Shown: positions 21,650-33,135, numbered from the stretch's first letter. The stretch: DNA of 64,000 nt from Tanypteryx hageni (GCA_028673005.1 CM054115.1:191464370-191528369), one strand, 5' to 3'. Numbers and translations are program-made. Notes: a model not told the origin generated them from the sequence alone.

Positions 21650-23308
21650 GAGTACGGGGAGTAATAGATGTATTAATTTGTTTATGATAATTATAGGAAT
21701 ACCATCAGCACCCTGGGCTGTAGTTTTGATTCTGCGTATTGCTGAAAGTACGTTAAATTGCGAAACAGCTTTAAAGTGGAATTGTGTAGAACCGGATGAC
21801 TCGTTAGCTTTTGCAGTAAGACTACTAATTACTTTGCGTTTTCGTTCTATGTCGATTTTTGTTGGATTCTTCGAGAAGCTCTCGTTAAGAGAATCTAGTG
21901 ATATGTTTGGAGGTAAGGAAGAATCCTTGGACTGGCCAATTCCAAGGTGTCGCAGATTGTTCCATAAGGCGGATGTTGTTATATTGGAGCCGGATATAGA
22001 ATAGCGAATTTTGTTTTGGCATTTCTAATCTGTTGCTTGGATTTGTTTCTAATATTTTTGTAGGTATTGAACGTATTTGGGCATTTATTTGATTTGAAGA
22101 GACGAAAAATTTAATCGCGTCGAGCCATCAATACCTTTAAATCGGCCGTTATCCACGGGGCGCGAGGTTCAGAGACACGTGTGGTTTTGATGGGTGCGTA
22201 TTTATCTAGTAAATGTAAAAGAAAAGCGTTAAGTGCTTCAATTTTTGCATCTATATTGTCTGCATATTCAATAGTGTGCCACAGAAGACACGCAGCTTCG
22301 GCAATTAAACTATCATAGTCAAGGTTTTTAAAATTTTGTTGGGAGATAAATTTCTTCTTAAATTTTGGAGAGTTTAGTGAGTAGGCTAGAAAAATTAAGT
22401 CATGTGAGGAAATGCCCGGGACAGGTAATTGACCATGTGTGCAAACTTTATCTGGGTTAGCAGTAACTAATATGTCAATCCAAGTGGAAGAATTTTTAGT
22501 GTTATTTGTGGGTTTTAAAGGTAGTATGCTGAGGTTGTGCGATGTAAAAGAGTTATTAAAAAAGACAGCATCGGAGGAGCTTGAGGCAAAATTTGCATTA
22601 AAGTCACCAGATATGATTAAGTGCTTATAATCGTGTCTTAAGTTGGCAATGATCTCGTCAATGTCAGATAGATAACCAATTTTTGGAGGACGATAAACGA
22701 TTCCTAACAATATTTTTTTTTGAATTGACGACTACTTCAAGGAAGAGATATTCAGGTCTGCGGGAGTATAGCGCGTCGCTGGTGGCGATTACTTTACAAG
22801 CAAGGTCTTTACGGACGTAGATTCCTACTCCCTCTCCTTCTTTCCCTATCCTATCATTGCGAAACAAGTTATACCCAGATATTTCAACAGAAGAGCTCGA
22901 GATAGCGGGTTTCAGCAACGTTTCGGACATGGTAATAGCATGTAGATCGTTGGGCGGGAGTAATGAGCGCAGTTCGTCGAAGTGAGGGACAAGGCTTTGG
23001 GCGTTAAGATAGATAAGTTGGAAGGATCGGGGAAAAGGTTTAAGTTTTTCTGTAAGAAGACAATGTGTTGGAAGTGGGATGGGTCGGGGAAAGCCATTAT
23101 GGGAAGGAGGCGGACGGTTGGTGGTAAGATGAGGAGTGTGATAATGAGTTCGTCTGTGGATGCTTGGTCTGACCCGTGGGAAAAATTCAGGGGCGTTAGG
23201 GTTTAGGTATGGCACCCTGCAGTGTGACGGGACGAAAGCAGTTGCATTTGGGTTAAGAGTAGATTTAGGCTGAAGAGAATCTTTGGTGGAAGGCTCAATG
23301 ACAGACAT
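21650..23308 (-). pseudogene. LINE endonuclease and RT N terminus (second LINE family)
   Basis: Starts at ATG 23,308 (MSVIEPSTKD) with a proline-rich N-terminal leader of about 110 residues (ending PRSFQ), followed by an APE-type endonuclease: LIYLNAQSLVPHFDELRSLL, MSETLL, GYNLFRNDR and GVGIYVRKD, then, across a one-base slip near 22,700, GIVYRPPKIG, LIISGDFNANF, TWIDILVT and SSHDLIFLAY (SxH catalytic block). A linker leads to RT start motif QGADGIPI near 21,700, where CR1 copy B interrupts. A 5' UTR with a (TA)n run lies just upstream at 23,335-23,358. Confidence 0.82.
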
Positions 23309-23334
23309 TTTTCGGATAGTTGAGTAAGCGGCAA

Positions 23335-23358
23335 ATAAATATATATATATATATATAT
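23335..23358. repeat. (TA)n microsatellite
   Basis: AT dinucleotide run of about 22 bp immediately upstream of the second LINE's start codon. Confidence 0.85.
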
Positions 23359-23758
23359 GTAGAGGATATGAGGGAGTGATGGAGAGGGAGGGGAGAAGGA
23401 GGGTGGTAATAATGGAAGGAAGAAGGGAGTGTGGGGTCAGAAAGAGCAACCTCAGCGGAAAAGAGTGAAAATACGGCATGGGAATTCAGTCGGAAACGCA
23501 AATTGATGCATAGTAAGAGCTAATGAGGTAACGTGCATATAGGACGGGTGGTGAGGATAAGAAGGAGGAATTCGTTGGCTCGTGTATTTCGATATCAATT
23601 TGGTCCAATAGGCACTGACCACAGATGGCACAACAATGACCTTCGGTAATAATATTTTACTTATTTCGAAATGATATTCGAAAATTTCAATTATTATTAT
23701 TGAACATATATTTAAGCGTGATATTAGAATCACTGTGAATTTAATTCCTATTGTAAGT

Positions 23759-24339
23759 AGTAGTTAGTGCCTGGCTGTCGAAGGGTAAGGACGTGCCTTT
23801 CACTTCCTCCTGCAAGAGCTTCTGACCTGCGGGTGACCGGCGCTTTAATAGCAGTAGCTGTAGAGTAGCTGTAGCAGCTGTCCTTCCGTAGCTGTATCGT
23901 TGTGTAGCAGTAGAAGTAGAGTCGAAGTAACCGTACTGATAAGTAGAACTAACATTTATTTATATTGTTTATTGTAGTATCTCTTAATCCCAATATCGTC
24001 ATTTTTCAGTAGTATTTTTCTAGCACTTGCTTTAAAAAAACTCATATTCAGGTAGTAATTGTTTCTGTAAGAACTCTACGCTGTTTGTGTACTAACTTAA
24101 CTTGTTTTAACTTGATTATCGCTGTTGGTGTACTAATTTAAATTGTTTTAACGCTTGCTTGTGTTTCTATCTTGCCTGTTCGCTAACGTTGTTTGTGCGG
24201 TGAGTCAGCGCTTCCCTTTCACTTTTTACCTGCGTTCCTCTCTAGCGTAGACCTTAAGTCCACGAATTAGTTAGTCACTTAGTATAACCTTAGCTTGAAG
24301 TTTAATTTAATTCATAGCTAGTACAGATTAGTGTTTAGG
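23759..24339 (+). promoter_or_regulatory. CR1 copy C 5' UTR
   Basis: Non-coding leader containing short GTAGCTGTAG-type repeats at 23,850-23,940. LINEs of this kind carry their own promoter in this region; no core promoter motif is asserted here. Confidence 0.5.
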
Positions 24340-25369
24340 ATGGCTTCACCTAGGATTCCCGTTTCCTCCTTTCTATGCGACGCTGATTTCGAGGGAATGA
24401 GGTCTCGAATCACGGAGCTGGTAAGAGAGGTTACGGACCTCCGTCGGAGGGTGGCAAGAGCGGAGTCGGCCCTTGTTCGTGTTGGGAGAACGCATCCATC
24501 TTCGAGAACTCACCGCGCCATGATGGCGACTCGGGTGCGCTCGAGTGCGAAAGTCGGTGGTGTGATCGAGGGTGTTTGTGGGACCTCTTCGGGGGCTGGG
24601 GTCGCTCCAATCCTGAAACCCAACGATTGGAGAGTGGTCTCCAACCGGGGGGATCGTGGGGTGGTCCTGCGAAGGCTGTGCTGGGAATGCCTCGGCAGAC
24701 CCTCTTCCAGTTTGCAATCGGTTCGCGGCGTTGTCGGAGGACGACACTTCGGCCGATGCTCTCGCATCCGCTCCCGTCTCTTTGGCGGAGGCTGGATCTT
24801 TGGGAAGTCGGGGTGGGAAGGGAGGGCTCCTAGTAATAGGTAGTTCTAATGTCCGGCGTGTTATGGCTCCCTTGCTAACTCGGGCCCGCCGGGAGGGAGT
24901 GGCTGAGCGAATGTTCTCCAGGTGTATACCAGGAGGAACGGTCCCCCAAGTGACGAGGGCGGTACGGGAGTCGGTGGAGTCAACGGGTTGCTCTAGGCTG
25001 CGGATGGTGGTCCATGTTGGGACTAACGACGCCTCGAAGCGCGGGTCCGAGGAGATTTTAAGTTCTTTTGAGGACTTGGTCGCCGAGGTCACTCGTGTCC
25101 GAGAGGAGTCGGGTTCTGATGTGCGGCTCACCATTTGTAGTATTGTCCCGCGGATTGACTGTGGTTCGGAGGTTTGGAGCCGCGTGGCGGGGCTAAACCA
25201 AAGGCTATGGAATTTCTGTGTGGGCATAGGAGTCGACTTTGTTGATCTCCGGCCGGTTCTCGGATCGTGTAGGGTACCCCTAAACGGCTCTGGAGTTCAT
25301 TACACGACCGAGGCTTCACAGAGTGTAGCGTGTAGGATCTTCGACCATGGTAGGTCTTTTTTAGATTAG
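24340..25369 (+). pseudogene. CR1-like ORF1 with esterase (SGNH hydrolase) domain, copy C
   Basis: Starts at ATG 24,340 (MASPRIPVSS). A short heptad-like coil follows (ITELVREVTDLRRRVARAES), suited to self-association. After a frameshift between about 24,650 and 24,690 the second frame carries NRFAALSEDD and then an SGNH hydrolase fold: nucleophile block LLVIGSSNVRR (family GDSxxR; the Asp is replaced by Ser), VVHVGTND (block III with the Asn), and the terminal LNGSGVHYT (catalytic His). Esterase-type ORF1 is a known feature of CR1-clade LINEs. The region is markedly GC-richer than ORF2. The stop is at 25,367-25,369. Confidence 0.82.
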
Positions 25370-25386
25370 AGAGTAGGGTAGGGTGT

Positions 25387-28250
25387 AGGCGTATTAGGAG
25401 ATTTCATAGGGGCATCGAGTGTAATACAGTTTCTGGTCGCAAAGTGAGAGAGTCCACCTGCAAAAGCCATAATAGAGCAGTTAATGCTTCGGGCGATAAC
25501 GAGAAATTAAATATTATAGTCTTAAACTGCCGCAGCATTCGTAGGAAGTCTGCCGAACTCGAACACGTAATTCGCACGCTGCATGCGGATGTAGTTATAG
25601 GTACGGAAAGTTGGCTCACTGAAGATATCGCTAGCCAAGAAATTTTTCCGAAAAGCTATAGAGTATACAGAAAAGACCGCGCCAATAGAATAGGTGGCGG
25701 AGTATTTTTGGCAATAAGTGAAAAGTACGATAGTTGTCAGATCCCTATTATCGATGAAACGACCGAGAGCGTGTGGTGCCGCCTAGGTAAGGATAATTCG
25801 AAAAAGATATATTTATGCTCATTTTACAGACCACCTAATGCCAAAGTTGATTATATTTTAAGTTTAGAGAGGCAATTAGCCGAGCTTAGATCTATTATGA
25901 ACGACGGTTACGTGATAATTGGAGGCGATTTTAACTTACCGTAAATCGATTGGGAAAACCTATGTTTCGTTACGGGAGGTAAAGAACGCGAATCGTGTGA
26001 AGCCTTAATTGACACGTTTCATGAATATTCCTTAATCCTGATGGTACAAAAAGCCACGCGTTCGGGCAATGTTCTCGACTTGCTTGCTTCTAACATCCCG
26101 CATAGGATAACTAAGGTATCCACAGAGGAGGGACTTAGCGACCATCGAGCTGTGTATGCGGAGTGCGAATTAAAGCTCAAAAGACATCCTAAGCCTCTTC
26201 GGAATGTATACGCTTTCGCCAAGGCCGACTTTAAAAGTTTCAGCTTACATCTCAAAAGTACCTTTGTCAGTTATCGTGAAAAGACAGAACGATTAGGTAT
26301 GGAGCCATCATGGTTATTATTTAAGAATATACTAGGAAGAGTTATCAATAGATTTATCACCAGTAAGTAAAATCTGATAAGAAAGAACCTCGTTGGTTTA
26401 ATAAGGAAGTCAGGATTGCCTTAAGACGACAGAGGCGTAGCCACGCAAAATTGAAAAACATACCTACCACCGCTTCCGATGAGTATCGCACAGCTATAGT
26501 CCATAAGTATAACAGTGCCCGCGTACTAGCGAGAAAAATCATGCGTAACGCATTTAACACCTTCCGGAATGAGGTATTAAATACAAAATTGAAGGAGGAT
26601 CCAAAAGCGTTCTGGTCCTACGTAAGAGAAGTCAAGGGAGTGGGTCCTTCAATACCCTCCCTGCGATGTGATTCCGGAGACATCCTTCACGATGGGGAGG
26701 ATAAAGCTAATCTACTAAACGTTTACTTCGCGAAGGCGTTCACGGCAGGTGGAAATATACTTAAAGATAATCTTATTCCCGATGGATGTACTCGGATGGA
26801 TAATATTAAAATCTCTGAGGCAGGAATAGCGAAGCAACTGAGTGCGATAAAGCCCAACAAAAATCCTGGACCAGAAGGAATTCCCGCGCGTGTATTAAAA
26901 GATCTAGCAGAAGAAATAGCTCCCTTCCTTCGGATAGTTTTCGAGAAATCTCTTACCCTCTGTGAGGTTCCTGATGATTGGAAACTAGCACACGTCACAC
27001 CAATTCATAAGGGAGGTGACAAAGAAAACCCCGAGAATTATAGGCCGATTTCTCTAACATCATTATCATGTAAGATTTTGGAGCACATTATTGTTAGCAA
27101 CACAATGCGTTATCTTGAGAGTAGATCGCTCTTAGTCAGCTGTCAACATGGCTTCAGAAAAGGTAGATCCTGTGACACCCAACTCGGTCTGTTTGTGAAT
27201 GATGTTTTATCATGCGGCGAAAATAATAAGCAGGTCGATGCAGTGTTCCTTGATTTTAGAAAAGCTTTTGACAAGGTTCCCCACCGTAAGTTGTTATTAA
27301 AATTGGGAAATCTTGGCGTTAATGTTAAAGTCATTAACTGGGTTCGCGCTTTCCTTTGGAATAGAAAACAAAAAGTAGTCATCGATGGTAAGTCCTCGAG
27401 TGTGGCAGATGTAGTCTCTGGAGTGCCGCAGGGTAGTGTGATCGGACCTATGCTTTTCTTGCTTTATATAAACGACATCAGCTCAGTTGTAAAAAGTAAT
27501 ATCAGGCTTTTTGCGGATGACACCGTAGTCTATAGAGAAATTAGTGGTCCTAGCGACCTTTGTCAGCTTCAGGATTATCTGGATGCGTTATCTGTTTGGT
27601 GCAAGGAATGGCAGCTAGAAATCAATCAGAAAAAGAGTAACGTTCTAAACTTTTGGAAATCTAGAAGCCCATCGTCCGTGTTTACCTACTCGATAGATGG
27701 TGAGATCATTCCTGTTTCGGAATCCGTGAAATACCTCGGGGTAACCTTGAATCGTGACCTGTCTTGGGACACCCACATAAGACGAGTGATAGGTGCGGCA
27801 AATAAGATGTTGGCTTTTGTGCGTAGGATAGTCAGGAAAAGCACGGAAAAGGTGAGAGAATCCTGTTATTTATCGTTGGTTAGACCTCAAATGGAATACG
27901 CAGCAGCGGTTTGGGATCCATATCAGAGGGGACTCATAAAGGATTTAGAAAAAATACAGCGGCGAGCAGCTAGATTCGTGAAAAAGAATTACGATAAAAA
28001 ACAGAGCGTTACGTTACTCATTGATGAGTTGAGTTGGCCATCGTTGAAAGATCGTAGATTACAGGCGAGACTTAAACTTCTAGATAAATATAGGTCGGAG
28101 ATATTCGTAAATGAAATGAAGGATATTATTCGACAACCAACGTATATCGGACGGAGGGATAATGACGACAAGATTCGCGAAATAGATAGTAGGACGGAGA
28201 GGTATAAGGAGTCCTTTTTCCCTAGGACAATACGTGACCACAATAGATAA
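25387..28250 (+). pseudogene. CR1-like ORF2, endonuclease-reverse transcriptase, copy C
   Basis: The frame is open upstream to about 25,387 with no certain start codon. Endonuclease blocks: LNCRSIRRK, GTESWLTE, YRKDRANRIGGGVF, SFYRPPN, IIGGDFNLP, LSDHRAVYAE. A TAA at 25,942 replaces the Ser codon seen in copy A. A frameshift near 26,370 precedes 600 uninterrupted codons of RT: NPGPEGIPARVLK, ENYRPISLTS, QHGFRKGRSC, FLDFRKAFDKV (motif A), GVPQGSVIGPMLFLLYIND, FADDTVVY (motif C, about 27,510), YLGVTLN, EYAAAVWDPY, and a C terminus ending DHNR. Only two lesions separate this from an intact ORF2, so it is relatively young. Confidence 0.92.
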
Positions 28251-28347
28251 CTGTGAATAATAATTAGTTAGGAACTTGGTGCGCGGCACCCCCTACCATC
28301 CACCGTCAAGGTGACTTGCAGGGTAATATGTAGATGTAGATGTAAGT

Positions 28348-29000
28348 GTAAGAAAAAAGAAAGCTTCAAGTGGATGAGATGCGAAATGAGCCTGGTTATA
28401 TGCCATAGCACGCGATGCATCGAGACACTTCCGAGCGTACTTCTGCCCTCGTGGACGCTTTTGAGAGAGTCTGCATGGTCTGTTTTGAAGCGGGATTACC
28501 CTGACTTGCGTTCTGGAGCACCTGTTTCCCCGCGAACTCTATACTTATGCTGTTGATGCTCTTATTTTGCCCAACACGCGTTCTTCCGCAACAGCTGCAT
28601 CGTACGCATCGTTTGCGGAACTGATTTCAATTGTTTTTTACTAGATGGCGGAGCTTCATTTATTACTAATAAGAGAATATATGTTTGCTTTGAATAAATT
28701 TAATCGGTGCATTTTCCTGTTTGATTCATTCGTTTTGTCACAGTTCAAATATCCGTCCATTACGTTACGACGCCGTGATGTTTTGATCAATGATATAATT
28801 GTAGGTTAAGACGCTAACAGCCATCTTTGCGTATCTCAGTTTTGGCTGGGTCTGTATTTAGCAAATACTAAAAGTGCACCTGAACTTGTCAGCAAGCAGA
28901 CCAGCAGTCTAAAGAATGCATTGCCCTAAATTTTTGTATACACATTACTATAAAATGTTTTTTTAATTTTTGCAACTTTTTCTTTATATTTCTATTTCCT
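28348..29000. other. No gene recognised
   Basis: Mixed-composition sequence between CR1 copy C and the RTE element. No extended open frame with recognisable content. Confidence 0.5.
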
Positions 29001-29012
29001 ATATTGCCTGGG

Positions 29013-30693
29013 CGAGAAAGATAGGATGTAAATGAATCATGAACAAAAGTGGTAAAATAGTCTCGGAGCCAGACAATGTAAAGAATGTCTGGAAAGAATA
29101 CATTGACGTGCTGTATGACAAAGAAGGAAAGCCAAGAAATATTGAATTCAATGAAAAAGAGGATGTGGCAAAAGATAAGCTAGAACCAAGTATTCTCGAG
29201 TCTGAAGTTAAAAGAGCAATTGATGACATGAAAAGAAGGAAGGCTGTTGGGAGTGATGATATACCAGTGGACGTTCTTAAGGTTTTGTGGTCGAAAGCAG
29301 TTAAGAAACTAACAAAATTATTTAACCAAGTACATGATACTGGCATATGGCCTGAAGATTTTTTAGATGTTGTAATGGTACCACTGGAGAAAAAGAACAA
29401 TGCAAAAAGTTGTAAGGATTACAGATCTATTAGTTTAATTTCTCATACAGCTAAAGTTCTAACCAGAATAATAACCAAAAGAATTGAAGATAAAATAGAA
29501 AAGTAGCTGCAAGATAATCAGTTTGGTTTTAGAAGAGGAAGAGGAACTAATGATGCTATAGGATGTATGAGGATGACGATAGAAAGAGTGCTAGAAGTCA
29601 ATAAAGGTATGTATTTTTGGCTTTTAGATTAGGAGAAATCTTTTGACCGAGTAAAATAGGATAAAATGCTGGTTATTTTAAACAAAATATGAATAGATTG
29701 GAGAGATAAAAGACTGCTTAAAAACCTTTACTTTGATCAAAAGATTAGTCAGGATTGAAAGAGAAGAAAGAGAAAGTGCTTCAATAGGGAGGGGAGTGAG
29801 ACAGGGATGTCCTATTTCACCAGCGATATTTAATATGTATGCAGAAACAATAACAGAAGAAGCGTTGATGAAAGAGAAAGGATTTAAGATAGGAGGTGAA
29901 AGTATTACCACCATTAAATACGCAGATGATCAGGGCTTAATAGCAGAAGGCGAGAAAGAGCTTCAGAGGATGACAGACAGACTAGTGGAGGTTGGCCAAC
30001 AATATGGAATGAAGATCAATGCAGAAAAAACGAAAGTCATGGTGGTTTCAAAGGAACATAAAGAATTAAATATAATGGTAAATGGCCAAAAATTGGAACA
30101 AATAAGTAGTTTCAAATATCTTGGTAGTATTTTAGCGCAGGATGGAAGTAGTACACAGGACATCAGAAGTAGGTTTGCAATGGCAAAAGCAGCATTTAAC
30201 GAGAAGAAGGAGATTCTCACAAGCAAGAAAATAAATTTTGAAACAAGGAAGAAATTAGCAAAATGCTACACATGGAGCATAGCTCTTTATGGTGCAGAGA
30301 CGTGCACGGTAAGGAGAAAGGTGGAAAAATATTTAGAAAGTTTTGAGATGTGGGTATGGAGGAGAATGATGAAAGTGAAATGAACAGAGTGGAAGAAAAA
30401 TGAAGAAGTATTAGAAACGGTGGGAGAAGAAAGGATGCTAATAAAAACAATCAGGAAAAGAAAAGCAAATTGGGTAGGGCACATATTGAGAAGACAGTGT
30501 TTACAAAGGACGATCTTAGAAGGAAAAATTAGTGGAAGTAGAGGAAGAGGGAGAAAAAGAATAGGAATATTAGATAATATAAAGCAGGGATATAATACTT
30601 ATAGAGGTGTAAAAGAGGCTTCTAGGGAGAGAGAGAAATGGAGGCAGCGATTCAGTTAAAACCTATCTTTGGACAGAAGCATGATGATGATGA
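29013..30693 (+). mobile_element. RTE-clade non-LTR retrotransposon, 5'-truncated
   Basis: A 1.68-kb insertion bounded by a perfect 12-bp target duplication, ATATTGCCTGGG at 29,001-29,012 and at 30,694-30,705. It ends in ATGATGATGATGA, a short trinucleotide tail as is usual for RTE elements. The protein matches the RTE/BovB layout of RT followed by a WVGH C-terminal block. The endonuclease is absent because of 5' truncation. Confidence 0.9.
29039..30659 (+). pseudogene. RTE reverse transcriptase, truncated copy
   Basis: Starts within the linker before RT (VWKEYIDVLYD) and continues with KAVGSDDIPVDVLK, LEKKNNAKSCKDYRSISLIS, a TAG at 29,504, then FGFRRGRGTNDAI, a degraded motif A (LD-stop-EKSFDRVK), GRGVRQGCPISPAIFNMY, IKYADDQGLIAEGE (motif C at about 29,925), KTKVMVVS, FKYLGSIL, CYTWSIALYGAETCTV, a TGA at 30,381 where RTE proteins normally have Trp, and RKRKANWVGHILRRQCLQ to a final REKWRQRFS. 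Several stops and a frameshift near 29,735 make it a pseudogene. Confidence 0.9.
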
Positions 30694-30905
30694 ATATTGC
30701 CTGGGTCATTGCCCGTGTGTGGAAGACCTACTCCGAAGGCGAGTTTAAGAAAACGATTAACTTATCTGAATTCCATCGCACAATGGAACGCAGAAACTCC
30801 GACTTGTGAAGTGACAATGAATCACAACTCCACTTTCACGTTCTGAAATGTATTTGAGCGTAAGTTTGGATGAGACGTGAGATAATAATAAACAATGTTC
30901 TGCAT

Positions 30906-31830
30906 ATCTGCAGGTTCAGGTGCTCCCCTTCCACCTTTCTCTATCCTGTGCCCTTTTTAATCTCCCCATACCCTCCTCCCTCCCTTAGAATATCCAACAT
31001 TTTAATTATTTTTCTTCCTCTTTTGTCTCTTCCCCCCACCGTTCCTTCGATAAAATCCTTCAGTAATCGCTATCATCTCAAAACATGTCATATCCATTTC
31101 TTTTTCCTAGTCACTACCGTTCCATCAAACTCCTTTCCTCTTCTACTCATCTTAGCACTTCCACATTTGTTATCCTGTCAGTCCATTTAACCTTCAGCAT
31201 CCTCCTCCACACCGATATTTCAAATGCCTCCACCCTCTCCCTGTCTCTCTTCTTCAATGTCCATGTCTCCGATACGTATGGCATCACATTCCAAGCATAA
31301 CACTTTACCAATCTCTTCCTCAATTCCAAATCCATCTTGCTGTTAAATAGCTTCCTTTTTCTATTGAACACTTCCTTTGCCAAACCTATTCTCATCTTAA
31401 TTTCCTTCTCACATTTCCAGTCCTCTGTCAACAACGTACCAAGATACCTGTACTGTTCCACCTGCTCTATTCTCTCCCCCCTCACCTGCATTTCCATCCT
31501 TTCCTCGCCCCCTATTCTCATTACTTTCGTTTTCTTTCCATTTATTCTCAACCCATATCTGTCCTCCACGCTCATCAGATTCTGTAGCATCTCCCTCAAG
31601 TCTTCCGTCCTCTCAGCAAACTGTATCATGTCGTCATCAAATCTAATTGACCATGAAATTCTTCCTCCTGTCTCAAGTATAGAATCCTTATCAACCTTCT
31701 GTCTCTCCAATCTACTTTCTTCTCCTTCAATATCTCCATCAACTTTTCCCACCTCACACAGTGAGTCCAAGTCCACAAAGCACAGACGTACACCCTTGTC
31801 CCTTTCTAAATACCCCCTCCAATTGTGAGA
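30906..31830 (-). pseudogene. RTE-clade LINE relic, RT C-terminal half
   Basis: The minus-strand frame 31,863-31,147 has an altered catalytic motif (IRFDDDMIQFAE in place of YADDxxLxAE), then GLRINGKKTKVM, EQYRYLGTLLTEDW, LRKRLVKCYAWNVMPYVSET, WRRMLKVKWTDRITN, with the C-terminal VTRKKKW.GHVLRHDRLL and GRDKRGRK blocks in other frames down to about 30,920. Same superfamily as the copy at 29,013 but a different subfamily, judging by the many amino-acid differences. Ends are not sharply defined; the right end abuts CR1 copy D. Confidence 0.8.
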
Positions 31831-31867
31831 TGTGAGATACACAATATTTGTTTCAATTATCATTATT

Positions 31868-33135
31868 CATCTACATCTACATACATCTACATATTACCCT
31901 GCAAGTCACCTTGACGGTGGATGGCAGGGGGTGCCGCGCACCAAGTTCCTAACTAATTATTATTCACAGTTATCTATTGTGGTCACGTATTGTCCTAGGG
32001 AAAAAGGACTCCTTATACCTTTCCGTCCTACTATCTATTTCGCGAATCTTGTCGTCATTATCCCTCCGTCCAATATACGTTGGTTGTCGAATAATATCCT
32101 TCATTTCATTTACGAATATCTCCGACCTATATTTATCTAGAAGTTTATGTCTCGCCTGTAATCTACGATCTTTCAACGATGGCCAACTCAACTCATCAAT
32201 GAGTAACGGAACGCTCTGTTTTTTATCGTAATTCTTTTTCACGAATCTAGCTGCTCGCCGCTGTATTTTTTCTAAATCCTTTATGAGTCCCCTCTGATAT
32301 GGATCCCAAACCGCTGCTGCGTATTCTATTTGAGGTCTAACCAACGATAAATAACACGACTCTCTCACCATTTCCGTGCTTTTCCTGACTATCCTACGCA
32401 CAAAGGCCAACTTCTAATTTGCCGCACCTATCACTCGTCTTATGTGGGTGTCCCAAGACAGGTCACGATTCAAGGTTACCCCGAGGTATTTCACGGATTC
32501 CGAAACACGAATGCTCTCACCATCTATCCAGTAGGTAAACACGGACGATGGGTTTCTAGATTTCCAAAAGTTTAGAACGTTACTCTTTTTCTGATTGCTT
32601 TCTAGCTGCCATTCCTTGCACCAAACAGATAACGCATCCAGATCATCCTGAAGCTGACGAAGGTCGCTAGGACCACTAATTTCTCTATAGACTACGGTGT
32701 CATCCGCAAAAAGCCTGATATTACATTTTACAACTGAGCTGATATCGTTTATATAAAGCAAGAAATGCATAGGTCCGATCACACTACCCTGCGGCACTCC
32801 AGAGACTACATCTGCCACACTCGAGGACTTACCATCGATGACTACTTTTTGTTTTCTATTCCTCAGGAAAGCGCGAACCCAGTTAATGACTTTAACATTA
32901 ACGCCAAAATTTCTCAATTTTAATAACAACTTACGGTGGGGAACCTTGTCAAAAGCTTTTCTAAAATCAAGGAACACTGCAACGACCTGCTTATTACTTT
33001 CGCCGCATGATAAAACATCATTTACAAACAGACCGTGTTGGGTGTCACAGGATCTACCTTTTCTGAAGCCATGTTGACAGCTGACTAAGAGCGATCTACT
33101 CTCAAGATAACGCATTGTGTTGCTAACAATAATGT
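31868..33135 (-). mobile_element. CR1-like non-LTR retrotransposon, copy D, 5'-truncated
   Basis: Minus-strand 3' portion of the same family as copies A-C. The tail is an extended run of CTACAT units (31,868-31,890). It is truncated at about 33,135 at the sequence GTTAGCAACA-AATAATGT shared by other copies. No clear target duplication. Confidence 0.92.
31970..33135 (-). pseudogene. CR1-like ORF2, RT C-terminal part, copy D
   Basis: From 33,115 leftward: MRYLESRSLL, QHGFRKGRSC, FLDFRKAFDKV (motif A intact, unlike A and B), GVPQGSVIGPMHFLLYIND, FADDTVVY, YLGVTLN, then a TAG at 32,414 and a clean C-terminal frame to the stop at 31,970. One nonsense codon is the only break in the remaining coding region. 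It groups with copy C rather than with A/B by the intact motif A. Confidence 0.9.

Larger units (their letters stand above)
16167..23310 (-). mobile_element. Second LINE family (EN+RT), split by CR1 copy B
   Basis: A minus-strand LINE whose 3' end at left carries AATAAAGTCG followed by a GTCTGTCTGTC tail (16,167-16,190). The RT part is 16,746-18,187 and the endonuclease part 21,650-23,308; between them sits CR1 copy B. Deleting copy B rejoins the RT reading frame without loss or gain (PVL then YIYLLANIF), so both parts are one element. Unlike the CR1 copies it has no recognisable esterase ORF. Damage is light: one TAG before YADD, a one-base slip in an eight-T run near 22,710 and a few lesions between 21,900 and 22,110. 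I place it in the broad Jockey/I group with low certainty. Confidence 0.8.
23759..28340 (+). mobile_element. CR1-like non-LTR retrotransposon, copy C, full length
   Basis: About 4.6 kb with 5' UTR (23,759-24,339), ORF1 with an SGNH/esterase domain, ORF2 with endonuclease and RT, a 90-bp 3' UTR and the tail ATGTAGATGTAGATG. TGTAAGT occurs directly before (23,752-23,758) and at the tail end (28,341-28,347), a plausible target duplication whose TGTA overlaps the tail sequence. It is the reference copy of the family in this window and lacks the copy A/B lesions, but has a frameshift in ORF1, one nonsense codon (25,942) and one frameshift (about 26,370) in ORF2. Confidence 0.92.

Noticed and set aside
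16142..23391. GAGAGGGAGG on both sides of the second LINE as a target duplication
   Set aside because: Not directly adjacent to the element's tail, and both flanks are generally purine-rich, so the match is easily chance.
24373..25227. 284-codon minus-strand frame opposite CR1 ORF1
   Set aside because: Shadow of the GC-rich ORF1; the plus-strand frames hold the esterase motifs.
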